Below are positions 44,925 through 53,657 of a stretch of DNA of 64,000 nt, piece by piece. How positions within the stretch are numbered: position 1 is the first letter of the stretch; every line of letters begins with the position of its first letter. Position numbers and translations under genes: made by a program. The notes below the pieces were generated by a model, which worked only from the letters and a program-made list of their open reading frames with translations, was not told the origin of the DNA and did no database searches. The stretch comes from JAPOUP01 sp965203255 (GTDB taxonomy: Bacteria > Pseudomonadota > Alphaproteobacteria > Rhodobacterales > Rhodobacteraceae): NCBI GenBank assembly GCA_965203255.1, contig OZ241882.1, positions 4,960,001-5,024,000 of the forward strand, read 5' to 3'.

Positions 44925-45665
44925 TTACAATCCCTCCGGCCGGTTTTCAAACATGGTTTGTCTGCGACCCCGAAGTACAATGTCATATTGATAGGCCAGG
45001 TAGTCCATGGAACGCGAGCCCTGCAAGTCCAGTGGCGCGACGAGCCGGTCGAGCTGTCCACGGTCCTTGATGGTGTTGGCGATGGGACAATGAACGATTA
45101 GTGGATCACCCTCAAAATACATCTGGGAGATGAGCCTTTGCCCAAAGCCGGTGCCGAAGATGGAGAAGTGAATGTGCATTGGGCGCCAGTCGTTGACCCG
45201 GTTCGGCCAGGGATAGGCACCAGGTCGGATAGTGAGGAACTCGTAAGCGCCGTCCTCATCGGTGATGGTTCGTCCACAACCGCCGAAGTTCGGGTCAAGT
45301 GGCGCGAAGTAGGTGTCCTTGACATGCCGATACCGCCCTCCGGCGTTGGCCTGCCAGATTTCGATGAGGGTCTTCGGAATTGGTCGGCCGTTCTCGTCCA
45401 GTACCCTGCCGTGCACCCGGATGCGTTCGCCAACGGCTGGGGCCTCTCCTTGACTGTAGTTCAGGATCAGATTGCTATCCAGCGGACCCAAAATGCCTTC
45501 GCTAAACACAGGGCCGGTTTCCTCTGTGATGGTGGAGTCCAGCGATAGAAGCGGAAAACGCGGAGATCTGGTAACGGCCGTCTTGTAATCGGCATCGAAT
45601 GCCTGAGGGTGAATCGACCGGTCGCGCGCGATCAGCGGGCCGAGTTCAGTCGGTTCCGTGTGCAT
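44925..45665 (-). CDS. pcaH: Protocatechuate 3,4-dioxygenase, beta subunit
   Basis: 246 residues from ATG 45665, chosen because the family start (MHTEPTELGPLIARDRSIHP) begins there and not 84 bp upstream. The ferric iron ligands are Tyr112 (GGRYRHVKD), Tyr151 (GAYPWPN), His164 and His166 (PMHIHFSIFG). Their spacing of 39, 13 and 2 matches the characterised P. putida enzyme. It opens the protocatechuate ring between C3 and C4. It overlaps the end of pcaC by 20 bp. Confidence 0.95.
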   Translation of the reverse strand: MHTEPTELGPLIARDRSIHPQAFDADYKTAVTRSPRFPLLSLDSTITEETGPVFSEGILGPLDSNLILNYSQGEAPAVGERIRVHGRVLDENGRPIPKTLIEIWQANAGGRYRHVKDTYFAPLDPNFGGCGRTITDEDGAYEFLTIRPGAYPWPNRVNDWRPMHIHFSIFGTGFGQRLISQMYFEGDPLIVHCPIANTIKDRGQLDRLVAPLDLQGSRSMDYLAYQYDIVLRGRRQTMFENRPEGL

Positions 45666-46044
45666 GCGCTTCCTCCATTTCCGCGTAGGTCTGTTTGGCG
45701 ATTCGGATCGCGGAATTGGCGCGTGGCACGCCCGCGTAAACGGCAACATGCATCAGAGCCTCCATTACATCGGACTTCGATGCGCCTGTTCTGTACGTGG
45801 CGCGGATATGCATTGGAATTTCCTCAGTGTTTCCGGCTGCAGCGAGCAAGGCAAGTGTCAGCATCGAACGCTCGCGTGGTGAGATTCGATCATTTGACCA
45901 AAGCGTTCCCCAAGCGGATTCTGTGATGAGATCCTGAAACGGCTCGTCGAACTCCGACTTTGTGGCTTCAGCCCGGTCCACATGAGCGTCACCCAGAATG
46001 CGACGGCGGGTTGCCATGCCTAGTTCATAGCGGGACGTCACCAT
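45646..46044 (-). CDS. pcaC: 4-carboxymuconolactone decarboxylase
   Basis: 132 residues of the AhpD-like all-alpha family. The start MVTSRYELGMATRRRILGDA at ATG 46044 matches PcaC N-termini; the open frame extends further upstream but without similarity. Conserved parts are SAWGTLWSNDRISPRERSML and EIPMHIRATYRTGASKSDVM, with GVPRANSAIRIA near the end. It converts the carboxymuconolactone to the enol-lactone used by PcaD. Confidence 0.93.
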   Translation of the reverse strand: MVTSRYELGMATRRRILGDAHVDRAEATKSEFDEPFQDLITESAWGTLWSNDRISPRERSMLTLALLAAAGNTEEIPMHIRATYRTGASKSDVMEALMHVAVYAGVPRANSAIRIAKQTYAEMEEAHAHGTD

Positions 46045-46110
46045 GTGGAAGTCCTGCAGGCGGCAGTGGACCGTGCGCATAAGGTATCGGCGCGGATGCA
46101 CTGCACGGAA

Positions 46111-46899
46111 TTACGCATGACCAGTCTCCTTGATGAACTCCAATAGGACGCGCGCGTATTCCTCGGGCTTCTCCACGCAGGGTAGATGGCCCGCTCCCCG
46201 GATGAGGTGGAACCTGCTGCCCTTGATGAGGGCCGCAGTCTCACGCACGAGATCCGCAGGAGTTGAACCATCGACATCACCTGCGATGGCGAGGGTGGGG
46301 AGCGTCAGTCCGCTGGTCGCAGAATGGAGGTCGGTGTCCCGGATTGCTGCGGAACATCCAACATAGCCATCGATTGGCTGGCGAACCAGCATATTTCGCC
46401 AGGTCGATAGGTCTGGTGATGAACGGAACTCCTGGGAAAACCAGCGCTCCATTACGCCATCACCGAGTTCCTCAATTCCCCTGCGTTGCGCGGTGTCAAT
46501 GCGGTCCTGCCAAATGTCGGGTGTTCCGATCCTCGCAGCGGTGTTCGAGATTACCATTGCACGGACAAGGTCCGGCCGCTTTGCGGCCAACGCCTGAGCG
46601 GTCATGCCTCCTATTGACAGACCGACGAACAGGCAGTCCTTCACACCTAGATGATCAAGCAGGAGTTCGGCGTCGGAGACCAGCGAGTCCATTGAATAAG
46701 GAGGGGGAGGGCATGAACTAAGCCCATGGCCCCGCTTGTCATACCGGATAATCCGGAGGTTCTCCGCTAGGTAAGGTACGACTGCATCCCACAATCTATA
46801 GTCGGTACCGAGGGAATTTGAGAATACAACTGGTGCACTCCCGGGGTGACCATCCTCGCGGTAATTGAGCTGAACTGTTCCAAGGTCGGCGGTTCGCAT
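46111..46899 (-). CDS. pcaD: 3-oxoadipate enol-lactonase
   Basis: A 262-residue alpha/beta hydrolase. Nucleophile Ser95 lies in FVGLSIGGMTAQ; SNSLGTDYRLWDAVVPYL and YDKRGHGLS mark the family start; the catalytic His is in RGAGHLPCVEKPEEYARV. It hydrolyses the enol-lactone to beta-ketoadipate. It lies 66 bp upstream of the pcaC start and 12 bp after pobA. Confidence 0.93.
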   Translation of the reverse strand: MRTADLGTVQLNYREDGHPGSAPVVFSNSLGTDYRLWDAVVPYLAENLRIIRYDKRGHGLSSCPPPPYSMDSLVSDAELLLDHLGVKDCLFVGLSIGGMTAQALAAKRPDLVRAMVISNTAARIGTPDIWQDRIDTAQRRGIEELGDGVMERWFSQEFRSSPDLSTWRNMLVRQPIDGYVGCSAAIRDTDLHSATSGLTLPTLAIAGDVDGSTPADLVRETAALIKGSRFHLIRGAGHLPCVEKPEEYARVLLEFIKETGHA

Positions 46900-46911
46900 A
46901 AACTCTCTCCG

Positions 46912-48081
46912 TCAATAGGGCAGCCCGACGTAATTCTCGGCCAGCATTGTCTGCGCTGCGTCGGAGCCTTCAATGAACTCTATCTCGGCTTCCTGCATCC
47001 GCCTGTCAAACTCGTGTTGGTCAGGCAAGAGATGCATTGTGTTGGTAAACCACCAGGTAAACCTCATCGCTTTGATGACACGTGCAAGTGCCTTGATCGA
47101 GTATTCCGAGAGGCCATGACTGTCCCCGTCGTTATAATGGCGCAGTAGCGCGTGATAGAGATAGTGGACATCGGAGGCGGCAAGGTTGAGGCCCTTCGCA
47201 CCAGTTGGCGGTACAATATGGGCGGCGTCCCCAGCGAGAAAAAGCCGTCCCCAGCTCATGGGGTCGCAGAAAAAGCTCCGAATGGGAGCGATGGACTTCT
47301 CGATGCTTGGTCCAGTTTCAAGTGTATCGGCCGCATTCTCGGGAATACGTCGTCTCAACTCGTCCCAAAACGCTTCATCGGACCAGTCCTCAACCCTGTC
47401 CTTTAAAGGGCATTGCACGTAGTAGCGGGAAAGGCCCCTGTTCCGCATGGAGCAGAGCGCGAAACCACGCGGATGGGCGGAGTAGATTAGTTCTTTGCAA
47501 ACGGGTGGCGTCTCGCTGAGCACACCAAGCCAGCCAAATGGGTAGGTTCGCTCGTATTCGCGGCGCTTTCCTTCTGGTATCGCCTTGCGGCAGACTCCGT
47601 GAAACCCGTCGCAGCCGGCGACAAAGTCACAATCGATCCGATGCACTCCACCGCCATGAATGAACGTGACGAACGGAGAATCGGTGTCGACCTGTTGTGG
47701 ATTGACGGCCTGCACCCCGTAGTAGGTCGGTGCATTCCACTCATCGCGTGCTTTGTAGAGGTCGGCGGTTATTTCGGTCTGGCCCCAGATCATGACCGGT
47801 TTGCCAGTGCGCTGTATGAAATCGATACGAATCTTCCGATCCCCGCAAGCGATGGAAACGCCTTCGTGGGGAATGCCGTCCCGGTCCATTCTGGCACAGA
47901 CTCCGGCTATTCGCAGAAGCTCTACGGTACCCAATTCAAGCACACCCGCCCGAATGCGGCCGAGTACGTAGTCTCTCGTGCGTCGTTCCAGCAGAATCGT
48001 GTCGATCCCCTTCAGATGCAACAGCTGCGAGAGCAGCAAACCTGCTGGGCCGCCGCCAATTATGCAGACCTGGGTACGCAT
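46912..48081 (-). CDS. pobA: 4-hydroxybenzoate 3-monooxygenase
   Basis: 389 residues from ATG 48081. FAD motif GGGPAGLLLSQLLHLKGI near the N-terminus, then RIRAGVLELGTVELL (PobA fingerprint), the DG-like motif CDFVAGCDGFHGVCRK and LFLAGDAAHIVPPTGAKGLN. It hydroxylates 4-hydroxybenzoate to protocatechuate using NADPH, feeding the pca genes that follow. No PobR or PcaQ regulator gene is next to it. Confidence 0.95.
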   Translation of the reverse strand: MRTQVCIIGGGPAGLLLSQLLHLKGIDTILLERRTRDYVLGRIRAGVLELGTVELLRIAGVCARMDRDGIPHEGVSIACGDRKIRIDFIQRTGKPVMIWGQTEITADLYKARDEWNAPTYYGVQAVNPQQVDTDSPFVTFIHGGGVHRIDCDFVAGCDGFHGVCRKAIPEGKRREYERTYPFGWLGVLSETPPVCKELIYSAHPRGFALCSMRNRGLSRYYVQCPLKDRVEDWSDEAFWDELRRRIPENAADTLETGPSIEKSIAPIRSFFCDPMSWGRLFLAGDAAHIVPPTGAKGLNLAASDVHYLYHALLRHYNDGDSHGLSEYSIKALARVIKAMRFTWWFTNTMHLLPDQHEFDRRMQEAEIEFIEGSDAAQTMLAENYVGLPY

Positions 48082-48405
48082 GCGGGTTCCTCCTGACCGC
48101 AAGAGTCGCAGAAATGCTTTGCAGCGTCAACAATTCCCGGGCTTTCAACCATGTAAGCTGGGGCGCTGAACATGTCCCATTGGTACCTCTGGCAGCACGC
48201 CCCGGACCCTGCGGCCTCCAGCGGGGCAAGAGGCGCAACTACGATCGCATACTGATCTTGATATCCACTCTGCGCCCAGCAAATACGGAACCACTCAGGA
48301 ACAGAATCGCGAGACTGTAGGGGATTCAGGATTCGAAGTCCGTTAGTTCCTGCGGGGCGAAGGTGAAGTGGAAGCGGAGCCGGAGAGGGGCAGCAGCCAA
48401 GCGCG
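48082..48405. other. Intergenic stretch upstream of pobA, no gene recognised
   Basis: 324 bp between pobA and the PLP-lyase stop. It must hold the pobA promoter. I see no divergent regulator gene and no clear LysR- or AraC-type operator. Confidence 0.4.
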
Positions 48406-49389
48406 TCATTCCCCGTCGCCGTAAGTCTTGAGCGCATTGATGAACAGTTGAGTTCCTACGTTGCCGCCAGTTGCCACGACGACCACTGCTTCGCCCTCTA
48501 GATCCTCTTGGTGATAAAGGGCGGCGGCCAGCGCGGCCGCACCACCTGGCTCAACAACGATCTTCAGGCGGCAGAATGCAGCGGCCATGGCTCGGAGGCA
48601 TTCGTCATCACTGACGACAAGACCGGGACCACAAAGCCTCCTTAGGATTGGAAACGTGACCTCGCCGGGTGATTCAGTGAGAATTGCGTCGCAGATCGAT
48701 CCAGTCACATTCTCATTGCGTTCAATTCTGCCCGATGCCAACGATCGGGCCACATCGTCAAATCCCTGCGGCTCCACAGGACGCGGCCGCAGGCCTGGGG
48801 CGGTTCCTTCCAACGCCAGTGCGATGCCGCCGATCAGCCCGCCACCGCCGCAGCAAACCAACACGTCGGCACAACTCACGCCGAATTCGTTAGCCTGTTC
48901 GGCGATCTCCAATCCAACCGTTCCCTGTCCAGCGATCACAAGCGGTTCGTCAAACGGGCGGATGAGCGCTAGACCACATTCCTCGGCGAGTGCGGTGCCT
49001 ATTGCATGGCGGCTTTCCCCTCCCGCTCGGTCATACAGCAGCACTTCGGCTCCGAAGGCGCGGGTGTTTTCGATCTTCAGCTTCGGGGCGTCGTCGGGCA
49101 TGACGATCACAGCCGGAATTCCGTGACTCATTGCCGCGAGAGCGACTCCCTGTGCGTGATTGCCGCTCGAGAACGCGATCACACCTTTTGAACGCATTTC
49201 GGGAGACAGAGCCGAGACCGCCGACCAACCGCCGCGGAACTTGAAACTCCCCGTACGCTGAAGGCACTCGGCCTTAACCAGAACGCGACGTCCGGCGATA
49301 CGATCCAGAAGTGGTGAATGCAGCATCGGTGTGCGGCGCGCCTGTCCTCGCAGCCGTCCTTCAGCGGCTTCAATCAACCCGAAGTTCAT
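48406..49389 (-). CDS. PLP-dependent threonine/serine dehydratase-like lyase
   Basis: A 327-residue fold-type II PLP enzyme. Schiff-base Lys50 lies in RTGSFKFRGGW; the substrate-carboxylate loop is SSGNHAQG (74-81); the phosphate-binding loop is CCGGGGLIGG. There is no C-terminal ACT domain, so it is a catabolic type related to hydroxyaspartate/threonine ammonia-lyases and serine racemases. The start overlaps the hydrolase stop by ATGA. Its exact substrate is unclear. Confidence 0.85.
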   Translation of the reverse strand: MNFGLIEAAEGRLRGQARRTPMLHSPLLDRIAGRRVLVKAECLQRTGSFKFRGGWSAVSALSPEMRSKGVIAFSSGNHAQGVALAAMSHGIPAVIVMPDDAPKLKIENTRAFGAEVLLYDRAGGESRHAIGTALAEECGLALIRPFDEPLVIAGQGTVGLEIAEQANEFGVSCADVLVCCGGGGLIGGIALALEGTAPGLRPRPVEPQGFDDVARSLASGRIERNENVTGSICDAILTESPGEVTFPILRRLCGPGLVVSDDECLRAMAAAFCRLKIVVEPGGAAALAAALYHQEDLEGEAVVVVATGGNVGTQLFINALKTYGDGE

Positions 49390-50219
49390 GTGATTTTCGC
49401 TAGCCAGGCGTGGATGGCGTCGAGTGATTCCGGTTCGTCCAGGAAAGGGACATGGCCCCGGTCAGGAACCTCTGCATGGATCATGTCGGGACGACGGCGG
49501 CCCATTTCGGTGGCTGTCGCACGTGACAGGAGATTGGAGTTCACGCCCCGAATCAGCGCAAGCGGCAGGTCCTCCAAGGCGTCGAACATTGGCCAGAAAT
49601 CAGGAGTGGGTACTGGGCTCCCGTCAGGCGGATCATCGAATATCCGGGCGAGGTCAGGATCATAGTTGATGATGATGCCGGTACCGGTCACGGTATAGCG
49701 CCTCGTGGCTTCATCCCTCCAGCGATCTACCGGGACGTTCTCGAAGCCGCTCATCCGCCTAGCGCTGCTCATCGCCAATTCGTGGAAGGATACGCTTGGC
49801 GGTTTTTTCCCAATATAGCTACGGATTTCCTCGAGTCCGTCCTTCTCGATCACTGGTCCGATGTCATTCAGGCATACGCCAAGCAGCCGGTGTTTCGAGA
49901 AGACGGCCAGTGTCATGGCAATCAGTCCTCCTCGGGAAGTGCCCAGGACCGCCGCGGCTTTCACATCCAGGTGATCCAGCAGCGCCAACACATCCTGGGC
50001 CTCGACAGGAACTGTATATGTGGACGGATCGGCCCATTCAGATTTCCCTCTACCTCGGTAATCCAACCGAATCAGGCGAACATCCGAAAGATGTGGCGCA
50101 AGGTAGTCAAAGTCGAGTGAGTTTCGGGTAAGGCCTGCCAGGCATAGAAGTGGAAGGCCCTCGCCTTCATCCCGGAACGCCAGGGTCAAACCGTCGTGGG
50201 TCTGGAATTTCCGTATCAT
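49386..50219 (-). CDS. Alpha/beta hydrolase
   Basis: 277 residues from ATG 50219, chosen because it overlaps the HAD stop (ATGA) and because the family start (MIRKFQTHDGLTLAFRDEGE) begins there. Nucleophile Ser95 in LGTSRGGLIAM, oxyanion region CLAGLTRNSLDF, YRGRGKSEW, and the catalytic His in VPDRGHVPFLDEPES. It belongs to the large esterase/C-C hydrolase group; the substrate is unknown. Confidence 0.85.
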   Translation of the reverse strand: MIRKFQTHDGLTLAFRDEGEGLPLLCLAGLTRNSLDFDYLAPHLSDVRLIRLDYRGRGKSEWADPSTYTVPVEAQDVLALLDHLDVKAAAVLGTSRGGLIAMTLAVFSKHRLLGVCLNDIGPVIEKDGLEEIRSYIGKKPPSVSFHELAMSSARRMSGFENVPVDRWRDEATRRYTVTGTGIIINYDPDLARIFDDPPDGSPVPTPDFWPMFDALEDLPLALIRGVNSNLLSRATATEMGRRRPDMIHAEVPDRGHVPFLDEPESLDAIHAWLAKIT

Positions 50220-50902
50220 CTTCCACCTGCCATGTTTGGGATTTCTGAAAGGTCTGACAACACCTTTTCCGGTTTCCATGGTAGCCGTTCCATCGGTTCG
50301 CTTGCGCGGTTTACCCAAACCGACCGGAAACCAAACCCAGCCGCGTGGGCTGCGTCCCATCCATTCGACGAAACGAACAGAACCTCTTCCTGTTGCGTGC
50401 CAAAGTGCTTGCCAACCAATGCGTAGACGCTTCGATGGGGCTTGAAGACTCCGACTTCCTCGGCACTCAGGACTCCGTCGAGCAGGCCACCGATTCCAGC
50501 GCTTTCGACTGCGCCCTGCAGCATCCTGGGTTCGCCGTTTGACAGGATGGCTGTGTTCAGTCCCGCATTCCGGATTTTGGCCAGGGTCGTTGGAACTTCC
50601 GGGTATGCTGAAAGTTTGAAATATAGAGCCAACAACCGCTCCCGAAGTTCCGGATCGTCCAGGCCCGATGCCTCAAGCGCCCATTCAAGCGCGTCCTTGG
50701 TGACTGTCCAGAAATCGGCATGGGTTTCGGCCACGGTGCGCAACCATGTATACTGTAGTTGCTTTGCCCGCCAGTCAGACGCGACCTTTTGCCAAACGGC
50801 TGAGAGGGTTCCGCCTCCCGGTTCCGCAGCAGCTTGGCGTGCGGCGGCTGCGACGTCGAAAAGCGTACCATAGGCATCGAAGACACAAGCCTTTATGGGC
50901 AT
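50216..50902 (-). CDS. Haloacid dehalogenase-like (type II) hydrolase
   Basis: 228 residues from ATG 50902. The HAD motif I nucleophile is Asp9 (CVFDAYGTLFD), motif II AILSNGEPRMLQG, and motif IV VSSNGWDAAHAAGFGFRSVW, which is the pattern of L-2-haloacid dehalogenases. It could cleave L-2-haloacids or act as a phosphatase. It is the first gene of a three-gene operon (HAD, hydrolase, PLP-lyase) with ATGA overlaps at both joints. Confidence 0.85.
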   Translation of the reverse strand: MPIKACVFDAYGTLFDVAAAARQAAAEPGGGTLSAVWQKVASDWRAKQLQYTWLRTVAETHADFWTVTKDALEWALEASGLDDPELRERLLALYFKLSAYPEVPTTLAKIRNAGLNTAILSNGEPRMLQGAVESAGIGGLLDGVLSAEEVGVFKPHRSVYALVGKHFGTQQEEVLFVSSNGWDAAHAAGFGFRSVWVNRASEPMERLPWKPEKVLSDLSEIPNMAGGR

Positions 50903-51032
50903 CTGAAAACTTCCTCCACTTTGGTTGCCAACTTGACAGGAGCGTAGATTGAGGGAAATTGGACGACCTGACGCAGTGATTCGGCTGTGTTGATTCATTG
51001 AAACCGCAAACGCTAATGCAAGAGGTGGAAAG

Positions 51033-51425
51033 ATGTCGGACACGCATGGGATGGTCTGGTGGACCGAGCTAATGACCCGCGACGTTGACGCGGCGATCAG
51101 CTATTACAGCGACGTCTGCGGATGGACCTTCGAGACGATGGGGATGATGGATGGCGAAGGCACCTATTATCTTGCCAAGATAGGAGATCGGCCGGTCGCT
51201 GGCATGATGGACATGTCTGCCATGACCCACCTTGATGGAGTGCCGGCACACTGGTTCAGCTATTTCGCGGTCGATGATCTTGATGCGGCGGTGGCTGCCA
51301 CCAAGTCTGCCGGAGGATCCGTGCTCCGCGAACCATTCGAGGTGCCGGATACCGGCCGGATCGCGATTCTGCAGGATCCGACCGGTGCGGCAATGGGCAT
51401 GATGAAGCCAGCGACGCCGGGCTGA
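51033..51425 (+). CDS. VOC-family (glyoxalase-like) protein
   Basis: A 130-residue single vicinal-oxygen-chelate domain. It has VWWTELMTRDVDAAISYYSD at the start and HWFSYFAVDDLDAAVAATKS followed by FEVPDTGRIAILQDPTGAAM towards the end. This matches the 'hydrolase/glyoxalase' group that resembles the antibiotic-resistance fold. It is divergent from the HAD operon across 130 bp, so the two may share a control region. Confidence 0.85.
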   Translation: MSDTHGMVWWTELMTRDVDAAISYYSDVCGWTFETMGMMDGEGTYYLAKIGDRPVAGMMDMSAMTHLDGVPAHWFSYFAVDDLDAAVAATKSAGGSVLREPFEVPDTGRIAILQDPTGAAMGMMKPATPG

Positions 51426-52192
51426 AAAGCAAGACCGAAATGGCAGAATTTCAGAGGTGGTTCGTAAACTGTGGGTAGCCTTGCTGGACACTACCAGGGT
51501 CTACGGCACAACATGCACTTGGAAGAAACCTGAACCCACAGTCTCATTGCCAAGCGGGGACAGGACGGCAAGAGCCTGTTTCTCCTGCAATGCGCCATCA
51601 ACAGGAGATCGGTCGCTGCGGCGAGCCTATGCCCAAAGTATGTCGCCACGGGCCGGAACGTGGATATGGGCGGGCGAGACCGCTCCGTTCCACCTTGAAG
51701 TGTAAGACCAGAAGCGTTGGTAATCTGTCTGTCCGGCGCATGATGTTGCGGACCGGCCAGCAGGCGGGGCAGTCCTTGTGCTGAAACAGGGGAAAACGCC
51801 ATACCCGAGGGCTGCCGCGACCTGACCCACACGGACAGGTGCCGGACATATGTGCTGATGGCGAGCGGGCTCTCGGATCAGGTGATTGCCGAGCAGCCTT
51901 ACCGGCATCTGGAAGGACGCCCGCCGCATGGTCGTTATGGGCAGGGCAATCGCATTTGGGTCTCTGTCGTCGCGTTGGTGCCGGAAATCATCCAAACCCG
52001 ACCATGATCGCCAGCCGCTCTGACAGCTACGTGCTTCTGGTCAACCACATGGCCGGACGCCTCGGAACCTAGCCCGGGCACCCTCGCAACCGCGATCGAA
52101 GCCCCGGTGGTTCCCTCCGTCACTCACTGACGAAAGAACGAAGTTCGCCTGCCCGTCCCGGCGTACATCATTCCTGTGGAACCATGGTGCTA
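51426..52192. other. Gene-free stretch with a decayed IS30 left part
   Basis: From about 51684 the sequence matches the IS30 left end (CCGTTCCACCTTGAAGTG) and then a degenerate transposase start around 51801-51870 (PEGCRDLTHTDRC, SGLSDQVIAEQ, where the ATG has become ATA). The rest of the 767 bp holds nothing I recognise. Confidence 0.6.
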
Positions 52193-53407
52193 TCAGGCGA
52201 ACAGGAAATCTTCCTGCGTCAGCGTCGAGGCATCCACGCCCGACAGCATGACCATGTCGCCGTCGCCGTAGCGGATCTCGGCTCCTTCGGAACCCTGGGT
52301 GATGTCCAGCGCCTCGAACCCGCCGTCCAGGCCGCGGAACTCGATGCGGTCGTTGCCGTTCCCGAAATCGGCGATCCGGTCCAGGCTTCCGTCTCCGACC
52401 GCAAACACGAAGGTGTCGTCGCCGTCCAGCCCTTCGAGACAGTCATTGCCCTTGCCGCCTATCAGCGTATCGTTGCCTTGGCCGCCGTAGAGACAGTCAT
52501 CGCCCTTGGCGCCGTAAAGAGTGTCGTTGCCCCGGCCGCCTTCAAGATGGTCGACGCCGAAGCCGCCCTTAAGAGTGTCGTCGCCGTCATCGCCATACAG
52601 CGTGTCGTTGCCCCGGCCGCCATGCAGCGTGTCGTCGCCCTTGCCGCCGTCCATCCAGTCGTCGCCTTTGCCGCCATACAGCGTGTCGTTGTCGGAGATG
52701 CCGGGGGTCATCTCGAACCTCTCCAGATCGGCGGTGGCGTTGTCGGTTCCACCATAAAGCCTGTCGTCGCCCTTGCCGCCATGCAGCGTGTCGTCGCCCA
52801 TACCGCCTACCAGCGTGTCGTCGCCCCGGCCTCCGTGGAACACCTCGTCGTCATCGTTTCCCGTCTGCGTGTCGCCGTTCTGGCTGTCCTTTGTCGTCTC
52901 CCCGGCGGCCTTCTGAAGGGCGGGTTCCTCTTCATTCTCTGGGGAAACGACCTGCAAGCCCTCGTCGTCGTCGTCGCCGTCATCGACGAACCTGAAATCG
53001 CTCTCGTCGATGTCCGCAATATCCACGTCGCACAGCGCGATCACGTCGCCGTTGCCATAGTGGATGTCGACCCCGTGGCCGTCGGCCCTTTCCCTGATGT
53101 CCAGCGACGCGAACCCGCCGTCCAGACCGACGAACTCGATGAGGTCGCCATCTTCGAAATCGGAAATCTGGTCGTAGCTTCCGTCTCCGGGCGCAAATAC
53201 AAAGGTGTCCTTGCCCAGACCGCCGATGAGAGTGTCATTGCCCCGCCCGCCCGTGAGCCTGTCATTGCCCCGGCCGCCTCGAACACCGTCATTGCCTTGG
53301 CCGCCATACAGCGTGTCGTCGCCGTCGTCGCCGTAGATCATGTGGTTACCCTGACCAGCCGTCAGCGTATCGGCACCTTTGCCGCCTTGCAGGATTGTAT
53401 AGGTCAT
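52193..53407 (-). CDS. RTX calcium-binding repeat protein, duplicated module
   Basis: 404 residues from ATG 53407 (MTYTILQGGKGADTLTAGQG). Blocks of GG-X-G-X-D-X-L nonapeptides (for example YGGQGNDGVRGGRGNDRLTG, DTLYGGKGDDWMDGGKGDDT) would form calcium-filled beta-rolls. Each block is followed by the same 75-residue capping module: TFVFAPGDGSYDQISDF ... IEFVGLDGGFASLDI near residue 120 and TFVFAVGDGSLDRIADF ... IEFRGLDGGFEALDI at the C-terminus, which implies an internal duplication. An acidic linker (DDGDDDDEG) joins the halves. No N-terminal signal peptide: such proteins leave by type I secretion, but no exporter gene is here. Confidence 0.88.
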   Translation of the reverse strand: MTYTILQGGKGADTLTAGQGNHMIYGDDGDDTLYGGQGNDGVRGGRGNDRLTGGRGNDTLIGGLGKDTFVFAPGDGSYDQISDFEDGDLIEFVGLDGGFASLDIRERADGHGVDIHYGNGDVIALCDVDIADIDESDFRFVDDGDDDDEGLQVVSPENEEEPALQKAAGETTKDSQNGDTQTGNDDDEVFHGGRGDDTLVGGMGDDTLHGGKGDDRLYGGTDNATADLERFEMTPGISDNDTLYGGKGDDWMDGGKGDDTLHGGRGNDTLYGDDGDDTLKGGFGVDHLEGGRGNDTLYGAKGDDCLYGGQGNDTLIGGKGNDCLEGLDGDDTFVFAVGDGSLDRIADFGNGNDRIEFRGLDGGFEALDITQGSEGAEIRYGDGDMVMLSGVDASTLTQEDFLFA

Positions 53408-53657
53408 TGTTTGTTCTACCCCTTTACGTTGCCCCACTTTCATACCGAATATGACAGCGACTGGAAAGTGAAGAGTCGACGTTTGCATAGGTATCGCCAA
53501 CGCACCCGATCAAAGGGGAATTATGTACGATAGTGCCCAAAGATGCACGGCAATCCCGATCCAGGTGGAACGGAAGAAGAAGGGACTTACTAAGATGAGT
53601 TGACGGTTCATGCTGTGGGTTAGTCGTTCGGTTCCGGTTCGTCCATATGGCGGCGTC

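Noticed and set aside
48060..48437. Minus-strand 125-codon frame upstream of pobA
   Set aside because: It overlaps both neighbouring genes in other frames and has no recognisable domain; treated as intergenic.
52440..53380. Regularly spaced DNA repeats that could suggest a CRISPR array
   Set aside because: The periodicity comes from RTX codons (27-bp multiples) within a long gene; there are no constant repeats separated by unique spacers and no cas genes.
52184..53533. 449-codon open frame on the plus strand with repetitive valine/alanine-rich sequence
   Set aside because: It is the antisense shadow of the RTX gene: the nonapeptide repeats on the minus strand create an open, periodic opposite frame. 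The minus strand has the recognisable family.
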